The position numbers and the translations under genes are program-made. From CALBZH01 sp964538515 (lineage in GTDB: Bacteria > Desulfobacterota > Syntrophobacteria > Syntrophobacterales > Syntrophobacteraceae), in assembly GCA_964538515.1 (NCBI GenBank), contig CAZIEW010000041.1, forward strand, positions 1 to 46,883: a stretch of 46,883 nucleotides of DNA. The letters run 5' to 3'. Positions 25,319 through 33,639 of this stretch are shown piece after piece. The first letter of the stretch is position 1. Every line of letters starts with the position of its first letter. The notes beneath the pieces were generated by a model. It searched no databases, was not told the DNA's origin, and worked only from the letters and a program-made list of their open reading frames with translations.

Positions 25319-25984
25319 TTAGTGAAGCCATTTGCCCAACCGGTTCCATCGAATGTAGCTCTTGTTAGGATCCAGGGTGAGCTCGCCATCACTGTTCCAT
25401 GACCAATAGATTATGAAAGCTTTTCCTCTAATTTCATTCATGTTGACGAATTTCCAAAAACGACTATCATAGCTCTCATCTCGGTTGTCACCCATGACGA
25501 AAAGGCAGTTGGGCGGTACCTCCACCATACTCATATTGTCTCTCGGGCCAGCGCTGGCAGGTTGGATTTTCGGATCGCTGTGCACCGCATAGGGTTCAAT
25601 CTGAAGCTGACCATTGACAAAGACCTGCTTGTCCTGGATCTTGACGGTATCGCCTGGGAGACCGACCACTCTCTTAATGAAGTCCTTTGATGGATCGACT
25701 GGATATCTGAACACCACGATGTCGCGGTGTTTGGGCTCGCTGATCCGAAAAATCTCGGTGTTGGTGAAGGGTATTTTGATCCCATAGATGAACTTGTTTA
25801 CCAATATGTGATCGCCCACCAGGAGAGTGGATTTCATCGAGCCGGAAGGAATCTTAAACGCCTGGACAACAAAGGCACGAATGAAAAGAGCCAGCAGGAC
25901 CGCCATGACAATAGCTTCAGCATATTCCCGAAGGGCGCGTTTGGGGCTGCTCTTGACCATTTCATTTTCAGTAAGAGACTGCAA
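25319..25984 (-). CDS. lepB: Signal peptidase I LepB
   Basis: This inner-membrane serine protease cleaves signal peptides from exported proteins. Of 221 residues, one membrane helix (IVMAVLLALFIRAFVVQAF, residues 25-43) precedes the catalytic Ser in IPSGSMKSTLLVGD and Lys in FIKRVVGLPGD; the C-terminal GDNRDES box is present. It is the shorter type with one membrane segment and a short periplasmic domain. The TTG at 25984 is used because GAGGAGG lies eight bases upstream; an ATG at 25960 is the other option. It starts divergently from pilM and ends in a TAATG with a possible start of the NadE-like-GAF-ANTAR gene. Confidence 0.95.
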   Translation of the reverse strand: MQSLTENEMVKSSPKRALREYAEAIVMAVLLALFIRAFVVQAFKIPSGSMKSTLLVGDHILVNKFIYGIKIPFTNTEIFRISEPKHRDIVVFRYPVDPSKDFIKRVVGLPGDTVKIQDKQVFVNGQLQIEPYAVHSDPKIQPASAGPRDNMSMVEVPPNCLFVMGDNRDESYDSRFWKFVNMNEIRGKAFIIYWSWNSDGELTLDPNKSYIRWNRLGKWLH

Positions 25985-26140
25985 TGTGGTTTCCTCCTCT
26001 TGTTTCTGTAGAAAATGTTTTGGTGAAATGCATTTTTACTTTAATATGTTGCTTGCAACTTCTGAATAAAGGATGGTAAAGTAGAAAAGCTGGTAAAAGT
26101 CAACCAAAAACCCAATTTCGCTCGAGCGCGGGGCTTGCCT
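25985..26140. promoter_or_regulatory. Divergent lepB/pilM promoter region
   Basis: This AT-rich 156-base gap holds both promoters. Leftward, TTGACT, 17 bases and TTTACC is a candidate for lepB. Rightward, TTGCAA, 18 bases and TAAAGT is a candidate for the pil operon. Neither is strong, and both were placed by eye. Confidence 0.4.
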
Positions 26141-27196
26141 ATGTTCCGTAAGAAAGAAAATCTCATTGGTCTGGATATCGGCTCCCACAGCATCAAGATG
26201 GTGCAGGTCGCCGCTGTTGGTGGTCCTGCAAGACTGCTGAATGTGGGAATGGCCCAAGTGGCTGCGGAAGGGGTCTCAGAAGGTCGGGCTGGAAGGGCCG
26301 AGGCTGTGGGGAGAGCGATCCAGCAGCTCGCGGCTCATCTTAAGATCCGGGACAGGATGGTGGCGTCCGCCATGTCCGGATACGAAGTGATGATCAAGAA
26401 GATCGAGCTTCCGGCCATGGGGGATGATGAGCTTGCCCGACGGATGCAGTCCGAGCTGGGACAATATATACCATATAATATAGAGGAAGTGGATGTCGAT
26501 TACCAGGTCCTTGAAGGGTCGAAGGACAGACCGACCCACATGGACGTGCTCCTCGTCGCTGCAAAGAAAGAATCCGTGCGGGATCATGTCGAGCTGGTTC
26601 GTGGGGGCGGCCTGGACGTCACGGTGATGGATGTCGATTTTTTTGCTCTCAGCAATGCCTTTGAGATGACACATGGCATCGGTGGAGACGAGAGCGTCGT
26701 GCTCCTGGATATTGGGGCCAGTAAATCGATCATGAACATCGTGATGCGAGGCGTTCCGATTTTCTCTCGGGGAATCTCGATTGGCGGGGCGCAGCTCACC
26801 GAAGGGATCATGGATCATTTTCAAATTGGGTTCGATGAGGCGGAGCGCGTCAAGATGGGGGAAAGCTCCCTGGCCCTGAGCCAAGACGAGTTGCAGAGCA
26901 TCTATGTCTCGACGGTCCGGAAATGGCTGGGTGAGTTCAAGCGTGCCATCGATTTTTATTACAGCAATTTTCCTGACCATCGCATTTCAAAGATATATCT
27001 CAGCGGCGGCTCGTGTCGCGTGGCCGGCTTAGATCAGGTATTTCGAGAGAACACCAACATCGATGTTGAGATCTTTAACCCGTTCATCCATCTGGAGTAC
27101 GATACGAAAGTATTTGATCCAGAGTATGTTGAATATATTGGACCGCAGATGGCTATTGCTTTGGGACTGGCTCTAAGAAAGACAAGAGAAAAATGA
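26141..27196 (+). CDS. pilM: Type IV pilus assembly ATPase-fold protein PilM
   Basis: PilM is a cytoplasmic actin-like (FtsA fold) component of the pilus alignment complex and binds the N-terminus of PilN. The 351-residue protein has the opening LIGLDIGSHSIKMVQV, the ATPase-core phosphate loops, IELPAMGDDELARRMQSELG, VVLLDIGASKS and LSGGSCRVAGL. The ATG at 26141 begins the family's usual start; a TTG six bases upstream is the alternative. Its stop overlaps the pilN start (ATGA), the usual order in Gram-negative pilus operons. Confidence 0.95.
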   Translation: MFRKKENLIGLDIGSHSIKMVQVAAVGGPARLLNVGMAQVAAEGVSEGRAGRAEAVGRAIQQLAAHLKIRDRMVASAMSGYEVMIKKIELPAMGDDELARRMQSELGQYIPYNIEEVDVDYQVLEGSKDRPTHMDVLLVAAKKESVRDHVELVRGGGLDVTVMDVDFFALSNAFEMTHGIGGDESVVLLDIGASKSIMNIVMRGVPIFSRGISIGGAQLTEGIMDHFQIGFDEAERVKMGESSLALSQDELQSIYVSTVRKWLGEFKRAIDFYYSNFPDHRISKIYLSGGSCRVAGLDQVFRENTNIDVEIFNPFIHLEYDTKVFDPEYVEYIGPQMAIALGLALRKTREK

Positions 27197-27780
27197 TACA
27201 AATAAACTTATTGCCGGCTCGAGTCAGAAAAAGACGGGATAATGTAAATCAATTCATCTATGCGTATGGATTATGTATTGTTGCTGCTTTATGCGTCATG
27301 GCCTTTCTGTGGTATTATCAAAGTAACCAAATTTCTAATTTAAATTCCCGTCTCGCTCAAATTCAATCCGAAGTAAGCAAGTATGCCAAGTTTGATCAGA
27401 TGGTCAAGGATCTGAAGCAGAAGGTTGCTTTGGTGGAAAAGAAGAAGAACGTCATCTTGAGCCTTCAGACGGACAGGGACACGATGGTTCGCATGCTGGC
27501 CTTGATGAGCGTTCTGATCCCGCCTGAAGAGATGTGGTTCGAGAGAATGAATCAATCGGCACGCACGCTGACTCTTGAAGGCGTCGCCCTCAATAACGAG
27601 GTTTTAGCCGAATTTCTTCGCAATCTCGAGTCCTCTCCCTATATCGAAAAGGGGAGCGTGAATCTCACGCATTCACGCCAAAAAACCTTCAGCAATCAGA
27701 AACTTCGAGAGTTTCAGGTGACGTGTCGGTTCTTTCCTTTTTCCGAAATGCAGAAACGAGTGAAGGCGCAGGCATCATGA
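27193..27780 (+). CDS. pilN: Type IV pilus inner-membrane protein PilN
   Basis: A 195-residue bitopic protein. The conserved INLLPAR at the N-terminus is the PilM-binding stretch, followed by a membrane helix (FIYAYGLCIVAALCVMAFLW), a coiled coil (about 55-95) and a PilN periplasmic ferredoxin-like domain with LVLEGVALNNEVLAEFLRNL-type features. It overlaps pilM by four bases and pilO by four, so all three are translationally coupled. Confidence 0.93.
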   Translation: MIQINLLPARVRKRRDNVNQFIYAYGLCIVAALCVMAFLWYYQSNQISNLNSRLAQIQSEVSKYAKFDQMVKDLKQKVALVEKKKNVILSLQTDRDTMVRMLALMSVLIPPEEMWFERMNQSARTLTLEGVALNNEVLAEFLRNLESSPYIEKGSVNLTHSRQKTFSNQKLREFQVTCRFFPFSEMQKRVKAQAS

Positions 27781-28388
27781 AAAAGGACTTGTTGGCGACC
27801 ATGGGTTTGCAGGAAAAAATGGCGGCACTGACTCCGGCGCAACGCGTGCTGCTCCTCATCGGGACCATCGCGGTACTCGGTGCCCTGTTCTACTTTCTCA
27901 TTTATAAAGGGCAGCTGGAGAGTGTCAATCGTCTCCACCGTTCAATCGCGGAACAGGAAAAGAAGCTCGCGGACCTCAAGAAGGCCGCGGCCGATGTTGA
28001 GGTCCTTCAGAAGGATCTCGCGCGGGCGGAGGAAGAGCTGAATCAGGCGCTGGTGCTGCTCCCTGACCGCAAAGAGATTCCCGGGCTTCTTGAAAACGTG
28101 TCCCAGCTTGGCGCTGAGGTGGGGCTCGAGAACCTCCTGTTTCAACCTCAGCCGGAGCAGGTTCAGGAGTTCTATGCGACCGTTCCGATACGCCTCGATC
28201 TCATTGGAACCTACCACGAGCTAGGGCTCTTTTTGGACCGGGTCAGCAAGCTTAATCGCATTCTTAAGGTGGAGAATCTGAACATGGTACGGCAGGGCAA
28301 TTCCCCGCGATTACAAGTCGGGTGCACGGTCATGACGTACCGATTCATCGATCAACCTGCGAAGGAGGAAGCGTCCAAGAAGAAATAG
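27777..28388 (+). CDS. pilO: Type IV pilus inner-membrane protein PilO
   Basis: A 203-residue bitopic protein with a membrane segment (VLLLIGTIAVLGALFYFLI), a coiled coil of about 40 residues and a periplasmic alpha/beta domain (IRLDLIGTYHELGLFLDRVS). PilO pairs with PilN to form the periplasmic part of the alignment complex. The ATG at 27777 overlaps the pilN stop as ATGA. The usual pilP does not follow: 85 non-coding bases separate it from pilQ. Confidence 0.92.
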   Translation: MKKDLLATMGLQEKMAALTPAQRVLLLIGTIAVLGALFYFLIYKGQLESVNRLHRSIAEQEKKLADLKKAAADVEVLQKDLARAEEELNQALVLLPDRKEIPGLLENVSQLGAEVGLENLLFQPQPEQVQEFYATVPIRLDLIGTYHELGLFLDRVSKLNRILKVENLNMVRQGNSPRLQVGCTVMTYRFIDQPAKEEASKKK

Positions 28389-28473
28389 TGAGCAATGGGG
28401 CTGGAATGAGGTCTCTCGGGGCAGGGGGGCCGAATTCTGATTTGGAGAGGAAAGAGCAGAGGGGTTCACGGAA

Positions 28474-30369
28474 ATGACAAGCAAAAGAACTTGGTTACGG
28501 GGCTCAGTGGGCCTGGTGGGAGTTCTTTTCTGCTGCTGGGGATGCGCCGCTCCCTCGCCCGCAGGAAAAGTGGCCACCGGGGAAAGTCCGGGCATTGCTC
28601 AGGAGGAGGCGGCAACGGGGGCCGCTTCGGAGGAGGGTTCTGCAAAGGTAGCCACGTTACTGCTGGGAGTTCAGGTACAAGGCACACCGGATGAGACCGT
28701 CGTTGTGCTGACGGGGAATGGCTCGTTCAGGGACTATCAGTTCAGCCGTGTTGGTGATCGGCGGTTCACGTTGGAATTGGGCGATCTGAAAGACGCTCAA
28801 AGCGTGCCGGCGCTCCCCATTCTGCCCGATCACTTCGAGCTGCGCTATGCCGACACGTACGGCCAGGAAGGGAGAGGGGTAGAGCTTCTTGGGGGGCTGA
28901 AAAGACCGTTGGATAACTACGTGGTGAACACCGTGGGCAACACCCTGACGCTTACCCTTTACAGCGCCAGTGGCCTGCCGCCGGTGGCCGCATCCGATCA
29001 TGCGGAAGCTGCTCCCCTCGCCAGACGGAAGAAGGGTAGCGTGGTTGGGCACGGTGCTGAATCCGTTGCAGCGAGAGCCGGCGAGGGCAGTGTCCGCGTT
29101 GCGGGCTCGAAGCGCAAATCGCCAGAGGAGAGCGAAGCTGAAGGTCACGGGCTCAAGAAGAAGTATACGGGAAAGCCGATCAGTCTTGATTTGCTCGATG
29201 CGGATTTGAGGAATGTGCTCCGACTCATTTCGGAAGTGACCGGGACCAACATCGTGATCGAGCCTGATGTCACGGGGCGGGTAACGCTCAAAGTGGAGCA
29301 GGTTCCTTGGGATCAGGTGCTCGATATGGTCTTGGCTATGAACAATTTGGGCATGGAGCAACGGGGGGGTGTGATCCGGATCGCCAAGACGACCAAGCTC
29401 AAAGATGAAATGAATCAGAGGTACGAGGAGATCAAGGCAAGACAGGATCTGATGGAGGCCGCCAAGGATGTCGGAGAGATCACGACGGAATACTTGACGG
29501 TCAACTACGCTCCACCCGCCGAGATCGCCAATCGGATCAACGAGATCAAGAGCGAAAAAGCCAAGATCTCCATCGATGAGCGTACAAATCTTGTCATTTA
29601 TACCGATTATCCTTCCCGCATTGCGACGGCCAAGCAGCTCATCAAGCGTCTGGACAAGCCTATTCCGCAGGTCATGATTGAAGCCCGAATCGTCACCATG
29701 GACGATGACGTGAGTCGCAGTCTTGGCATTCGATGGAATTTGAACCTCAAGAATTTTAATCCCCTCACGGCAAACCATGATTGGGCGGTCAATTGGCTCT
29801 CGGATGCCGGTAGTCTGTTCGGTTGGAATCTAGGGCAGGTCATAGGCTCCACCATGATGCAGCTGGATCTCAACATCTCGGCTCTGGAAAGCACCAATCG
29901 ATCAAAAGTTCTGGCTGCGCCTAAGGTGCTGACGATCAATAATGTGAAGGCAATCATCTCTCAAGGAAACCAAATCCCCTATCCGCAGCAGAGCGCGGCG
30001 GATGGTGGGGTTGTGAGCACGGTATTTAAAGATGCCGTTGTTGAGCTCCAGGTGACGCCGCATATCACGCCTGATGGCAAAGTGCGCATGGAGATCGAAG
30101 CCAAGCAGGATGAGCCTAACCCAACGGTTACCGGAGGCGGCGAAGGGCCGGCGATTGCCACTCGAAAGATCAAAACGGAACTTCTTGTAGCTGATGGTTG
30201 CATTGTGGTCATTGGTGGTGTAATGAGAGATACACAAGGCAAATCGTTGGATTCCACGCCGGGGTTGGGCAACATCCCGATACTCGGTCGTCTCTTCAAG
30301 CAGGAATCGTGGCGCAGGCAACGCCAGGAGCTGCTGATTTTTATCAGTCCTAAGATCGTCGAGTCTTAG
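28474..30369 (+). CDS. pilQ: Type IV pilus outer-membrane secretin PilQ
   Basis: This 631-residue protein forms the multimeric outer-membrane gate for the pilus. A leader (VGLVGVLFCCWGC) with a possible lipidation cysteine, Cys25, precedes an AMIN domain (about 65-165) for murein binding. A low-complexity linker follows, then the STN/N0 fold (ISLDLLDADLRNVLRLISEV), N1 (EYLTVNYAPPAEIANRI) and the secretin domain ending VIGGVMRDTQ, GLGNIPILGRLFK and LLIFISPKI. GAGGGG lies 10 bases before the ATG. Only one AMIN domain is visible, while many PilQ proteins have two or more. PilP is absent upstream, so the link between the gate and PilNO may be made by another protein. Confidence 0.92.
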   Translation: MTSKRTWLRGSVGLVGVLFCCWGCAAPSPAGKVATGESPGIAQEEAATGAASEEGSAKVATLLLGVQVQGTPDETVVVLTGNGSFRDYQFSRVGDRRFTLELGDLKDAQSVPALPILPDHFELRYADTYGQEGRGVELLGGLKRPLDNYVVNTVGNTLTLTLYSASGLPPVAASDHAEAAPLARRKKGSVVGHGAESVAARAGEGSVRVAGSKRKSPEESEAEGHGLKKKYTGKPISLDLLDADLRNVLRLISEVTGTNIVIEPDVTGRVTLKVEQVPWDQVLDMVLAMNNLGMEQRGGVIRIAKTTKLKDEMNQRYEEIKARQDLMEAAKDVGEITTEYLTVNYAPPAEIANRINEIKSEKAKISIDERTNLVIYTDYPSRIATAKQLIKRLDKPIPQVMIEARIVTMDDDVSRSLGIRWNLNLKNFNPLTANHDWAVNWLSDAGSLFGWNLGQVIGSTMMQLDLNISALESTNRSKVLAAPKVLTINNVKAIISQGNQIPYPQQSAADGGVVSTVFKDAVVELQVTPHITPDGKVRMEIEAKQDEPNPTVTGGGEGPAIATRKIKTELLVADGCIVVIGGVMRDTQGKSLDSTPGLGNIPILGRLFKQESWRRQRQELLIFISPKIVES

Positions 30370-30443
30370 CGGGCAGCTGCTCGGTGTCGTCCTCGGGAAC
30401 GTAATCAGGTTAATTCGATAAACGGCTGGAGGGGTAACTGCGG

Positions 30444-31121
30444 ATGACATTGAGCCATAGGGACAAAGGCGTTTCGCTTTTGGGGATGGTGTGCTGTTCC
30501 CTGATCGTCTTAGGTGGCTGTTCCATGCAGATGTCGGGCTCCAAATGGGAAGCCTCGCGCTCCCAGAAGCAGCAGGAGGCTGCTGCCCGAGCTGCGTACC
30601 AAGATGAGCCTGCTGTCAAGAACACCATCCGGGTGGATTATCTCAGGCAGCTGTCGGAGGTGAAGAACCCCGAGCTGTTTGTGTACAAGGAGCGTCGTCG
30701 TCTCTATGTCGTGGATTCAAACGTCCTGATCCGAGATTATCCAGTTGGCTTGGGCCTGCAGCCGAGGGGAGACAAAGAAAAGAACGGCGATGGGCGAACT
30801 CCCGAGGGGAGATTCAGCGTCTGTACGAAATTGGATGGGCCAGGTCAGCGCATTTTAGGCTTGAGTTACCCGAGCAAGCGGCACGCGGAGCGTGCGTTCT
30901 TTTCGGGGCTCATTACGCCGGGCGAGTTCAGGAGCATTCTGACAGCGTCAGAGCGTCGGATTCAGCCGCCATGGGACACCAACCTTGGAGGGAAGGTTCT
31001 GATCCAGGCGGGAGGGGCACACTGCGATTGGACAGACGGCGGGATTGCTCTTTACAACAGTGACATGGAAGAGCTGAGCCAAATCGCAAAATTGGGGACG
31101 CCGGTGACGATTCGCCCGTGA
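30444..31121 (+). CDS. L,D-transpeptidase (YkuD)-like lipoprotein lacking catalytic residues
   Basis: The 225-residue precursor has a lipobox (LIVLGGC, Cys27). The rest aligns with YafK-like YkuD domains: LFVYKERRRLYVVD, GDKEKNGDGRTPEGRF, LGLSYPS and a terminal DWTDGGIALYNSDMEEL. In active relatives the last region reads IHG with DWTLGC; here the catalytic His is Gln188 and the catalytic Cys is Gly200. Cross-linking activity is therefore not expected. Such proteins can survive as binders of murein or as regulators of active enzymes; that is inference. GGAGGGG lies 10 bases before the start. It follows pilQ by 74 bases and may share its transcript, ending at a strong terminator. Confidence 0.8.
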   Translation: MTLSHRDKGVSLLGMVCCSLIVLGGCSMQMSGSKWEASRSQKQQEAAARAAYQDEPAVKNTIRVDYLRQLSEVKNPELFVYKERRRLYVVDSNVLIRDYPVGLGLQPRGDKEKNGDGRTPEGRFSVCTKLDGPGQRILGLSYPSKRHAERAFFSGLITPGEFRSILTASERRIQPPWDTNLGGKVLIQAGGAHCDWTDGGIALYNSDMEELSQIAKLGTPVTIRP

Positions 31122-31150
31122 CAGGGCGTCACGCAGCCAATGTTTTGGAG

Positions 31151-31191
31151 GGGAATCGGGATGACAGATCATTCCGATTCCCTTTCTTTTT
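31151..31191 (+). terminator. Strong intrinsic terminator after the YkuD-like gene
   Basis: A 14-pair stem (GGGAATCGGGATGA with TCATTCCGATTCCC, loop CAGA) at 31151-31182 is followed by TTTCTTTTT (31183-31191). It overlaps the final codons and stop of the oppositely oriented unknown gene, whose tail of E/K/R/S codons is therefore constrained by the stem. Confidence 0.9.
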
Positions 31192-31621
31192 GCTCGACCT
31201 CTGCGACGAGCTTGCGATGAGCTTGCTGCCAGGAGGTTGATTTCTTCCATGCATCATATTGTTTGAGAACGAACCGTTTTGCAAACGAAGGATGTCCGAG
31301 ATAGACCCTGTTGGCGTCCAAGAATTCCTCTTTCATGCTATTCAAGAGACCAGGAACGTCTTGCGTCGAAACGAAATTGCGGCTCTTCGTTTGCTCAAAG
31401 GCAAAATCCTCACCCATTTCCGAGAGAAAATGCCTCACCTGTGGGATCGGGTCCGATAAATCGCAGAAGTAGGCGTCGCGAAGAGGGATGGGAATTCGAA
31501 TGAGGAGCTGTACAAAGAAACGGTCTCCGGCGATGGCTCGGCACTGATCGTAGAATTCAATGCATAAGTCATTTGGCAGCTTTTCAGCTCCTAGGATTTT
31601 ACCGAGTGTACCTTTTTCCAT
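31169..31621 (-). CDS. Unknown protein, 150 residues
   Basis: I do not recognise this protein. Without membrane segment or leader, it is probably cytoplasmic, rich in charged residues and largely helical. Visible are FFVQLLIRIPIPLRDAYF, SFAKRFVLKQYDAWKK and a Lys/Glu-rich end. I chose the ATG at 31621 because GGAAGGGC and AGGAG lie upstream; the frame is open to 31735 but with residues of random character. It is convergent with the YkuD-like gene and divergent from porG. Confidence 0.6.
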   Translation of the reverse strand: MEKGTLGKILGAEKLPNDLCIEFYDQCRAIAGDRFFVQLLIRIPIPLRDAYFCDLSDPIPQVRHFLSEMGEDFAFEQTKSRNFVSTQDVPGLLNSMKEEFLDANRVYLGHPSFAKRFVLKQYDAWKKSTSWQQAHRKLVAEVEQKERESE

Positions 31622-31913
31622 GCCCTTCCGTCTCCTTTCCTGATGCGGTCTCAGACATCCCTTGACGCTCGATGATTGGGAACGGAATTCGAATACAGAA
31701 GAGCACGCGGAAGTGCAAGGAGAAAGAGGGGACATGGTTGACGTAGCCTGGGCAACGCGCTATGTAACAGGCTCGGAGGTTGGAGCATTGCACGCGCAGT
31801 ACTTTCATTGAAGGGGCTTGGAGTCCGAAGAGATCCGTTTGGGATCACATAGCATCCACGGGGTTGGAGGCTGCCGATGGGTGTGCCGCGGCTTGGAGGT
31901 TGGCTTGGGAGTG
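31622..31913. other. Divergent region between the unknown gene and porG
   Basis: The 292 bases contain no supported gene. A frame open from 31818 runs into porG without a ribosome site for the earlier start. No clear promoter or hairpin was found. Confidence 0.35.
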
Positions 31914-32507
31914 ATGAAGAGGAAGTGCATTGAGGTCAGGTGGCACGGGCGAGGTGGCCAGGGTGCGGTCACGGCAGCCAGCATTCTCGCCGAGGCTGCT
32001 TATTACGAGGGATACAAGGGAGTTACGTCTGCTCCCTTCTTTGGTGCGGAGCGACGGGGGGCGCCAGTTATCGCGACGACGCGGTTTGGGTGGGAGCCGA
32101 TCCGGACGTTTTCGTTGGTTGAGACTCCTGACGTGGTTGTGGTCCTCGATGAGACGTTGCTCTCCGTAGTCAATGTCGCGGCGGGAATTCGCCCTGATGG
32201 AATCGTCCTGATCAATTCAACGAAGCCAGCTGAGGCGATTCAGCTCGATACCGCGATCAACATCAGCACCACCAATGCGAGTGGATGGGCGAAAGAGGCC
32301 GGGTTAATCGTTGCCGGCGCAGTGCTTTTCAACACGACCATTTTGGGAGGCTTCTGCAAGGCCACGGGGCTCATAAGCATGGAGAGTATGGAAAAGGCCC
32401 TGCGACATCATTTCAAAGGCGATGCTGCCGAGAGGAATATCGAAGGTGCCAGACTTGCGTACATGGGAACCTCCCGTCTGCGCGAATGTGGACTTGTGTG
32501 CGGTTGA
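31914..32507 (+). CDS. 2-oxoacid:acceptor oxidoreductase gamma subunit (PorG-like)
   Basis: The 197-residue protein matches the gamma domain of pyruvate/2-oxoacid:ferredoxin oxidoreductases: IEVRWHGRGGQGAVTA, GVTSAPFFGAERRGAPV, VVVLDETLL and ANISTTNA-like strands. In complete enzymes it completes the CoA-binding region with the alpha and beta subunits. No PorA or PorB gene follows; the next gene is PorD-like and then the strand turns. The ATG at 31914 was chosen for the conserved first residues. It may pair with subunits encoded elsewhere. Confidence 0.88.
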   Translation: MKRKCIEVRWHGRGGQGAVTAASILAEAAYYEGYKGVTSAPFFGAERRGAPVIATTRFGWEPIRTFSLVETPDVVVVLDETLLSVVNVAAGIRPDGIVLINSTKPAEAIQLDTAINISTTNASGWAKEAGLIVAGAVLFNTTILGGFCKATGLISMESMEKALRHHFKGDAAERNIEGARLAYMGTSRLRECGLVCG

Positions 32508-32556
32508 TGGATTCATCACCATGGGTTTTGACGGTGGGATCACGAAGGAACGTTGA

Positions 32557-32859
32557 ATGAGTGACCAGACGAAATCGGATTTTACTTATGCCCACTCAAA
32601 ACTGTGCAAAGGAGAGGCCGGCAAGACGGGTGACTGGAGAGCATCCAGGCCCGAAATCGACCACGAGAAGTGCACTCCGTTTAGAAACCGAAGGCCCTCT
32701 TGCTTTATTTGCTGGCTGTATTGCCCCGAAGGAGTAGTCAAGCGCTCAATACCCGTGGAAATCGATTATGATTATTGCAAGGGATGCGGAATTTGTGCGG
32801 AAGAGTGTCCAACGAAGGCGATCTCCATGGTCGAAGAGTCGAAGGATACCGCCGAATAG
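32557..32859 (+). CDS. 2-oxoacid:ferredoxin oxidoreductase delta subunit (PorD-like ferredoxin)
   Basis: The 100-residue 2x[4Fe-4S] protein has CFICWLYCPEG and CKGCGICAEECPTKAI; a cysteine at CTPF completes the first set. PorD relays electrons from the thiamine-pyrophosphate enzyme to soluble ferredoxin. AAGGA lies six bases before the ATG. It follows porG by 49 bases, the normal PorG-PorD order, but the catalytic subunits are not next to it. Confidence 0.88.
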   Translation: MSDQTKSDFTYAHSKLCKGEAGKTGDWRASRPEIDHEKCTPFRNRRPSCFICWLYCPEGVVKRSIPVEIDYDYCKGCGICAEECPTKAISMVEESKDTAE

Positions 32860-32871
32860 GTCCTCGGTCTG

Positions 32872-33639
32872 CTAGGTGTCGTGAGGCTTGCGGCAAGAGA
32901 AGGTCGTGCGATAGAACATGTCTGGTATTTCGGCTGGCTGTACGTCAGCAGGGTAAAACCCGGCCCGAAGCAGCTGGTGCGTGAGGGTTTCCAAGGTGCA
33001 AGCACCGCTCATGCACCATGCCCATGCGTCGGGCTCATCGGCGAAGTATTCGGGGAGAGGGTCCGAGCAGCAAAGGTCCGCACCCACGAGATAACCTCCT
33101 GAGGCCGTTACCCGCAAGATCTCCCGCAAAAGGTATTCTTTCCGTGAGAAGAGGTTGAGTACCCCGTTCAAGCTGACCCAGTGAAACACGCCGTCAGCAA
33201 ACGGGAGATGCTCGGCGTCCCCACATATCCACTGGATGGACGAGGCCGGCGATGTGCCTTGGGAAAAGGCATGGATGCCTGGAATGCTCTTTGCCCCTTC
33301 GAGCAGCACCGTGTCCACCACGTCCAAGTTGACGACTTGCAGCGGGAGGTCATGACACAGGAGAAGGCAGAGTGCGTCGATGCCGATGCCGGATCCTAGG
33401 TTGAGAATGCGGTCCTGGGGGGCGGGGCGGATCAATGGGAGAGGGTTTCCGCAGGGGTGAAACTGTCTCCAGAGGGAATCTGGTATCGAATCCAATGGCT
33501 GGGTCGGGTAGCCAAGGGACCTGGCGAGCTCTTTGCCGGCAAGAACCGGTAGGGATGCCCGAGGCCGAGGTCCAGATGCTCCGTAGAGCAACCGGTAGTA
33601 GGACCGAACGTGCTCTTGGATACGGCTCGTGTCAGACAT
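32872..33639 (-). CDS. Class I SAM-dependent methyltransferase
   Basis: A 255-residue protein with a Rossmann methyltransferase core: motif I ILNLGSGIGIDALCL (near residue 77), acidic loop VVNLDVVDTVLL, ICGDAEHLPFADGVF and LREILRVTASGGYLVG. The N-terminal FHPCGNPLPLIRP and the C-terminal cysteines resemble the arsenite methyltransferase/ubiE-like group, but the substrate is not clear. AGGGGGAG precedes the ATG at 33639, which overlaps the queH stop by eight bases. Co-expression with queH is likely; whether there is a shared tRNA role is unknown. Confidence 0.78.
   Translation of the reverse strand: MSDTSRIQEHVRSYYRLLYGASGPRPRASLPVLAGKELARSLGYPTQPLDSIPDSLWRQFHPCGNPLPLIRPAPQDRILNLGSGIGIDALCLLLCHDLPLQVVNLDVVDTVLLEGAKSIPGIHAFSQGTSPASSIQWICGDAEHLPFADGVFHWVSLNGVLNLFSRKEYLLREILRVTASGGYLVGADLCCSDPLPEYFADEPDAWAWCMSGACTLETLTHQLLRAGFYPADVQPAEIPDMFYRTTFSCRKPHDT

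Noticed and set aside
31818..31913. 32-residue N-terminal extension of PorG
   Set aside because: No ribosome site precedes it and the conserved family start is at 31914.
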